DNA from: Micromonospora olivasterospora | Lineage (GTDB): Bacteria > Actinomycetota > Actinomycetes > Mycobacteriales > Micromonosporaceae | Assembly: GCF_007830265.1 (NCBI RefSeq) | Contig: NZ_VLKE01000001.1 | Span: 1,612,001-1,676,000, forward strand | Direction: 5' to 3' | Length of the DNA stretch: 64,000 nucleotides | Part shown: one piece after another, positions 59,691 through 64,000 of the stretch | Layout of the letters: each line of letters starts with the position of its first letter | How positions within the stretch are numbered: the stretch's first letter is position 1 | The notes under the pieces: model-generated | Seen by the model: the letters and a program-made list of their open reading frames with translations, nothing else | What the model was told of the DNA's origin: nothing | Databases searched by the model: none | Made by a program: the position numbers and the translations under genes

Positions 59691-59732
59691 GGAGACCGCA
59701 CGTCCGCCGGGAGCCGACGGTGAGCCCCGGAC

Positions 59733-60026
59733 TCACAGCTCCTGGAGGATGCGCAACGCCCGCCCCACCCGCTGCATGGTCTCGGTGTCGGCCACGTCGA
59801 CGCACTCGATGAACCACTGCTTCAACGGCGAGGAGAGACGGTCGGGCATCACCACGTGCCCGCCCATGGGCACGGCCAGGGGCGAGTCCCGCAGCAGCGA
59901 CTCCTCGACCACCTCGGCCACGATCACGATCGGCACGTCGGTGGAGTTGTAGACGTCGGAACTGATCACCAGCCCGAGCCGTTCGCGGGCGCCGGAGATG
60001 CGCCAGACCTCTCCCCTACGCAGCAC
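59733..60026 (-). CDS. type II toxin, PemK/MazF family
   Basis: A 97-aa PemK/MazF-like ribonuclease toxin. The fold opens RRGEVWRISGARERLGLVIS (the family RG[DE]VW and P-V-I-S strand, here GLVISSD) and continues VPIVIVAEV, DRLSSPLKQWFIECVDVADT and RVGRALRILQEL. The gene overlaps the 3' end of the antitoxin gene. The GTG at 60026 is the only start near. Located between narK and nasA, on the minus strand. Confidence 0.88.
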   Translation of the reverse strand: MLRRGEVWRISGARERLGLVISSDVYNSTDVPIVIVAEVVEESLLRDSPLAVPMGGHVVMPDRLSSPLKQWFIECVDVADTETMQRVGRALRILQEL

Positions 60027-60276
60027 GCGGCCGCCCGCCGCCGAAGAGGACGTCGTCGACCATGGCGGCCTCCTGGGCGTCGGCCAGGGCGGCGGACTCC
60101 AGGTCCAGCCCCGCGCGTCCGACGGCGGTGGCGTGCGCGGTGAAGACCTCGCGCAGCGCCTTCTCCCGGGCGGCCTGGTCCATCCAGGCGGAGAGGGACA
60201 GCCCCTCCCGCTTGGCGAACCGGCGCGCCTCCTCGATCGTCTCGTCGGAGAACGACAGTGTCACCTTGGCGGTCAT
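60016..60276 (-). CDS. antitoxin of the MazF-type pair (RHH-like)
   Basis: An 86-aa protein, MTAKVTLSFSDETIEEARRF with AKREGLSLSAWMDQAAREKA, a ribbon-helix-helix pattern. Its C-terminal helix ends FGGGRPRAA and overlaps the toxin start. ATG 60276 was chosen over GTG 60294 because the ribbon strand begins right after. It lies upstream of the toxin, as usual, and should autoregulate the pair. Confidence 0.85.
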   Translation of the reverse strand: MTAKVTLSFSDETIEEARRFAKREGLSLSAWMDQAAREKALREVFTAHATAVGRAGLDLESAALADAQEAAMVDDVLFGGGRPRAA

Positions 60277-60371
60277 GCCGGAGAGATTACCCACTGGTAT
60301 GACCGCCAGTCATCCCTGCTCGCGCCCGTCGACGAACGGGACACCCGGGCTTGCGGCGACCATGATCCTCG

Positions 60372-60429
60372 CAACTTCCCAGAAAATGTCGCCTGCCCGC
60401 ACACCGAGGGGACACTTTCCGGGAAGTTG
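60372..60429. repeat. 19-bp inverted repeat between the TA pair and the methyltransferase gene
   Basis: CAACTTCCCAGAAAATGTC (60372-60390) and, after 20 bases, the complementary 60411-60429 pair at 17 of 19 positions. The region is clearly richer in A/T than its surroundings. It may be a small mobile palindrome, an operator for the antitoxin, or a terminator of the methyltransferase gene on the minus strand. Confidence 0.75.
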
Positions 60430-60482
60430 TTCGGATTTTGGCTCGCCCACCTGCACGCCGACTGATCGCCGGCCGCGTCCCG

Positions 60483-61178
60483 TCAGGGGCGGCGACCGCC
60501 GAAGACGGCGAAGCGCCACTCCTTGAAGAAGCAGTCCACGTCCGCCAGGCCGGCCTCGGTCAGCCAGCGGCACTGGTCGGCCACCGGCGCCGGGCGGTCG
60601 TGGCGCATCCGCTCCCGGGCCGCGGCGATCTCCTCGGCGCCCGAACCCAACTCGGTGATCCGGGCCGTCCAGACCTCGTCGTAGCGCCTGTCCAGCGCCG
60701 GGGTCGGGCCGGCGACCTGCTCGGCGTTGACGAACACCCCGCCCGGCGCCAGCGCCTCGGCCGCCCGCCGGTAGAGCGCCCGCTTGCCGTCGTCGGCGAG
60801 GTGGTGGATGGCCAGTGCGGAGACCACCGCGTCGTACCGGCCGGCGGGCAGCGGATCGGTCAGGTCGGCGAGCACCGTCCGGTGCGGCACGTCCCGGGCG
60901 GCCAGGTGCCCGGCGGCCACCGTGAGCATGCCCGCCGCGCCGTCGACCAGGGTCAGCCGGATGCCCGGGACCGCCGCGGCGAGCAGCAGGGAGAACAGGC
61001 CGGTGCCCGCGCCCAGGTCCAGCACCTCGGGGGTACGCCCCGCCGCGAGCGCCGCCCGCAGCGGGGGCGCGGCCACCTGGACGGCCGTGCCGTAGAACGC
61101 GTCGAAGCACGGCACCAGCCGGCGCCGAGCCTCGTCGTAGCTGCCCGCGACGGCGTCGAACGCCTCCGCCACACTCAT
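60483..61178 (-). CDS. SAM-dependent methyltransferase, class I
   Basis: A 231-aa methyltransferase. The SAM site is VLDLGAGTGLFSLLLAAAVP, then LTLVDGAAGMLTVAAGHL and YDAVVSALAIHHLADDGKRA; LTEAGLADVDCFFKEWRFAV closes the fold as in UbiE/CmoB-like enzymes. The substrate is unknown. ATG 61178 follows GGGAGATCTG. It is divergent from nasA. Confidence 0.9.
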   Translation of the reverse strand: MSVAEAFDAVAGSYDEARRRLVPCFDAFYGTAVQVAAPPLRAALAAGRTPEVLDLGAGTGLFSLLLAAAVPGIRLTLVDGAAGMLTVAAGHLAARDVPHRTVLADLTDPLPAGRYDAVVSALAIHHLADDGKRALYRRAAEALAPGGVFVNAEQVAGPTPALDRRYDEVWTARITELGSGAEEIAAARERMRHDRPAPVADQCRWLTEAGLADVDCFFKEWRFAVFGGRRP

Positions 61179-61262
61179 CAGATCTCCCATTATCTAGGAT
61201 TTTTGTCCCACATTCTAAACCGCGCGGTCCGGCCCGTCACTCCCGTGCGGTGTGAGGCGCTC

Positions 61263-61300
61263 TTGACAGGACCGAAACAGAAGGGACCCCGACCGGAAAC
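61263..61300. promoter_or_regulatory. GlnR-like box upstream of nasA
   Basis: TTGAC-N6-GAAAC-N6-GACCC-N6-GAAAC. The actinobacterial GlnR consensus is GTnAC-N6-GAAAC repeated at 11-bp steps; both GAAAC blocks and all three spacings fit, the two a-boxes in part. It lies 25-62 bases before nasA. It also could act on the divergent methyltransferase gene. Confidence 0.7.
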
Positions 61301-61324
61301 CGCCCGGCGGCACGCTCTTCTGGT

Positions 61325-63453
61325 ATGACACAGGGTGCGCGCGTGACGACACGACCCGGGGTCCCGCCCCGGGAGGCGGCCACGCACTGCCCGTACTGCG
61401 CCCTCCAGTGCGGCATGGTGCTGCGCGAGAACGGCCGGCGGGTCGAGGTGCTTCCCCGGCAGTTCCCCACCAACCGGGGCGGCCTCTGCCAGAAGGGCTG
61501 GACCGCCGCCGAGCTGCTCGACCACCCGGACCGGCTCACCACCCCGCTGGTGCGGGACCGCCGCGGCGGCGAACTGCGCCCGGCGAGCTGGGACGAGGCC
61601 CTCGACCGGGTGGCCACCGGGATCCGTGCCGTCCAGGACCGGTACGGGCGGGACGCGGTCGCGGTCTTCGGCGGCGGCGGGCTGACCAACGAGAAGGCGT
61701 ACGCGCTCGGCAAGTTCGCCCGGGTGGCGCTGCGTACCCGGCACATCGACTACAACGGCCGCTGGTGCATGTCCTCGGCCGCGGCGGCCGGGCTGCGCGC
61801 CTTCGGCGTCGACCGCGGGCTGCCGTTCCCCCTCGCCGACCTCGGCCGGGCGGAGACCCTGCTGCTGGTGGGCGCGAACCCGGCCGAGACCATGCCGCCG
61901 CTGCTGCGCCACCTCGCCGACCAGCGCGCCCGGGGCGGCCGGCTGATCGTGGTCGACCCCCGGCTCACCGCCACCGCCCGCCAGGCCGACCTGCACCTGC
62001 AACCACTCCCCGGCACCGACCTGGCGGTGGCCAACGCGCTGCTGCACGTCGCGCTCTCCGAGGGCTGGGTCGACCGGGCGTACGTGGCCGAGCGGACCAG
62101 CGGCTTCGACGAGGTCCGGCGGACCGTGGCGGGATACTGGCCGGCCGAGGTGGAACGCCTCTCCGGGGTGCCGGTGGCCGACCTGGAGGCGACCGCCCGG
62201 GCGCTGGCCACCGTGGACCGCGCGATCATCCTCACCGCCCGGGGCGCGGAACAGCACGCCAAGGGCGTGGACACCGTCACCGCGTTCGTCAACCTGGCGC
62301 TCGCCCTGGGCCTGCCCGGCCGCCCCGGCTCCGGGTACGGGTGCCTCACGGGACAGGGCAACGGCCAGGGCGGCCGGGAGCACGGGCAGAAGGCCGACCA
62401 GCTCCCCGGATACCGGCGGATCGACGACCCGGCGGCCCGCGAGCACGTGGCGCGGGTCTGGGGCGTACCCGCCGAAGACCTGCCCGGGCCGGGCGTGCCC
62501 GCGTACGCCCTGCTGGACTCCCTCGGCACCGCGACCGGCCCCGGGCGCTGCTGGTCTTCGGCTCCAACCCGGTGGTGTCCGCGCCCCGGGCGGCCCGGGT
62601 CGAGTCCCGGCTGCGCGACCTGGACCTGCTGGTGGTGGCCGACTTCCTGCGCTCCGAGACGGCCGAGCTGGCCGACGTGGTGCTGCCCGTCGCGCAGTGG
62701 GCCGAGGAGGACGGCACGATGACCAACCTGGAGGGTCGGGTGCTGCGCCGGCGGGCGCTGCGGGAGCCGCCCCCGGGGTCCGTACCGACCTGGCCGTGCT
62801 CGCCGCCCTCGCCGCCCGCCTGGAAGAAGGGCCGCCGGGGGCAGCGCCGGCGGCGGGGCTTCCCGGCCGACCCGCGTACGGTGTTCGAGGAGCTCCGCCG
62901 GGCCTCCGCCGGCGGGCCGGCGGACTACGCCGGGGTGACCTGGGAACGGGTCGAACGGGACGAGGGCGTCTTCTGGCCCTGCCCGGATCCGGACGGGCCC
63001 GACACGCCCCGGCTCTTCGCCGGCTCCTTCCCCACCCCGGACGGGCGCGCCCGGTTCCACGCGGTGACGCACCGACCCGCCGCGGAGGAGGTGTCCGCCG
63101 AGTACCCACTGCACTTCACCACCGGCCGGGTGCTCGCCCAGTACCAGTCCGGCGCGCAGACCCGCCGGGTCGACGCGCTGCGCCGGGCCGCCCCCAACGG
63201 CTTCGTCGAGCTGCACCCGGACCTGGCCGGCCGGCTCGGCGTGGCCGAGGGCGACGAGGTGCGGGTGGTCTCCCGCCGGGGCGAGCTGCGGGCGCCGGCC
63301 CGGGTCAGCCCGGCGATCCGGCCGGACACCGTCTTCGCACCGTTCCACTGGCCCGGCGCGGCCCGGGCCAACTCGGTCACCAACGACGCCGTCGATCCGG
63401 TCTCCGGGATGCCGGAATTCAAGATCTGCGCGGTCCGGGTGGAGAGAGCATGA
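61325..63453 (+). pseudogene. nasA: assimilatory nitrate reductase catalytic subunit, frame disturbed
   Basis: A molybdopterin oxidoreductase with an N-terminal [4Fe-4S] site (Cys22, Cys25, Cys29, Cys54: HCPYCALQCG and GGLCQKGW), GQGNGQGGREHGQKADQLPG which is typical of NasA, and a C-terminal molydopterin-binding domain (TGRVLAQYQSGAQTRRVDAL, ANSVTNDAVDPVSGMPEFK). The frame changes by one missing base at 62539-62545 (CCCCGGG) and again near 62771-62778 (CCCCCGGGG), and is restored by one extra base near 62858. All parts match the family, so base-calling faults are likelier than decay. The next gene overlaps (ATGA). Confidence 0.85.
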
Positions 63454-64000
63454 GCGAGCGAGTCGTCGTGATCGGGTACGGGATGGCGGGCGCGCGGCTC
63501 GCCGCCGAGCTGCACGCGCGGGACGGCGACCGGAAGGTCACCGTGCTCGGGGCGGAGCTACACCGGGCCTACAACCGGATCATGCTCTCCACGCTGCTCG
63601 CGGGAAAGATCGACGAGCCGGACGTGGAACTGACCCACGTCGCCGGGCAGGGCGTGGAGGTCCGGACCGGAGTGGCGGTCACCGCGATCGACCGGGCCGC
63701 CCGGGAGGTACGCACCGCCGACGGCGACCGGCACTGCTACGACCACCTGGTCCTCGCCACCGGCAGCCGGGCCGTGGTGCCGCCATTGCCCGGGCTCGAC
63801 CCGCTGCCCGACCGGGTGATCCCGTTCCGCACGCTGGACGACTGCCGGCGGATCCTCGCCGTCGCCCGGGACGCCCGCCGCGTCCTGGTGCTCGGCGGCG
63901 GGCTGCTCGGCCTGGAGGCGGCCCGCGGGCTCGCCGCCCGGGGGCTGGACGTGACGGTGGTGCACCCGACCGGCTGGCTGATGGAGCGGCAGCTCGACCC
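63450..64000 (+). CDS. FAD-dependent oxidoreductase, nitrite-reductase (NirB/NasB) type, partial
   Basis: The first 183 residues are inside the window. It has the FAD site VVVIGYGMAGARLAAELHAR, FAD-fold segment LVLATGSRAVVPPLPGLDPL, and a second dinucleotide site RVLVLGGGLLGLEAARGLAA. ELHRAYNRIMLSTLLAGKID is typical of the NirB large subunit or NasB/NasC electron-transfer subunits. It overlaps nasA by four bases. Whether the sirohaem domain follows cannot be seen. Confidence 0.85.
   Translation, partial: MSERVVVIGYGMAGARLAAELHARDGDRKVTVLGAELHRAYNRIMLSTLLAGKIDEPDVELTHVAGQGVEVRTGVAVTAIDRAAREVRTADGDRHCYDHLVLATGSRAVVPPLPGLDPLPDRVIPFRTLDDCRRILAVARDARRVLVLGGGLLGLEAARGLAARGLDVTVVHPTGWLMERQLD

Overview
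The window is high-GC actinobacterial chromosome, most likely Micromonospora or a close relative. The evidence is many GTG/TTG starts with strong Shine-Dalgarno (SD) sequences, WhiB and BldM-type regulators, XRE/DUF397 pairs, mycothiol-type (MDMPI) enzymes, type VII (WXG100) proteins, and a gene order close to the Streptomyces guaB3-guaB-DUF5319-bldM-whiD-groEL1-groES / tsaD-rimI-tsaB-tsaE-alr-nnr-glmS-glmM-rpsI-rplM block. No tRNA, rRNA, CRISPR array, prophage or insertion sequence was recognised.

Layout. 1-2762: oligopeptide ABC importer (solute-binding lipoprotein, permease DppB-like, start of a second permease). 3190-8251: PIG-L deacetylase, then a two-component system whose kinase carries a PspC domain, facing a large PspC/LiaF-like membrane protein. 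8475-10797: convergent phospholipid genes psd (with an extra N-terminal domain) and pssA. 11066-13183: two tandem double-Nudix genes, one broken. 13328-25044: small PspC protein, guaA, a GMC oxidoreductase remnant, an LCP ligase, two tandem M1 metallopeptidase lipoproteins, guaB3, guaB, a DUF5319 gene, bldM-like and whiD/whiB3. 25107-30192: molybdopterin oxidoreductase, groEL1-groES under two CIRCE operators, XRE/DUF397 pair. 30303-36501: THUMP-like methyltransferase, YbaK deacylase, and a xylose/ribose-type sugar ABC operon with its ROK regulator. 36705-38786: a compact type VII polymorphic toxin/immunity locus. 38809-47536: tRNA t6A genes tsaD, rimI, tsaB and tsaE, ung, alr and NAD(P)HX repair. 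47908-49901: second WXG/alpha-beta hydrolase pair. 49997-58024: glmS, an MmpS-like gene, an aminotransferase, truncated padR and ABC genes, glmM, rpsI, rplM. 58233-64000: nitrate uptake and assimilation (narK, nasA, nirB-like) with a MazF-type toxin/antitoxin pair and a methyltransferase between them; a well-spaced GlnR-like box precedes nasA.

The items most worth a second look are the papain-fold toxin/Imm35-like immunity locus, a five-copy 22-bp tandem repeat between the sugar-binding-protein and ATPase genes, the GlnR-like boxes of the nitrate cluster, several different dispersed-looking palindromes at gene ends, a deletion that truncates padR and an ABC ATPase head to head, two genes whose best start is ATC or ATT, and a set of one-base frameshifts mostly in G/C runs (Nudix, groEL1, MmpS-like, nasA). 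The frameshifts look more like base-calling gaps than decay, but this cannot be settled from the sequence.
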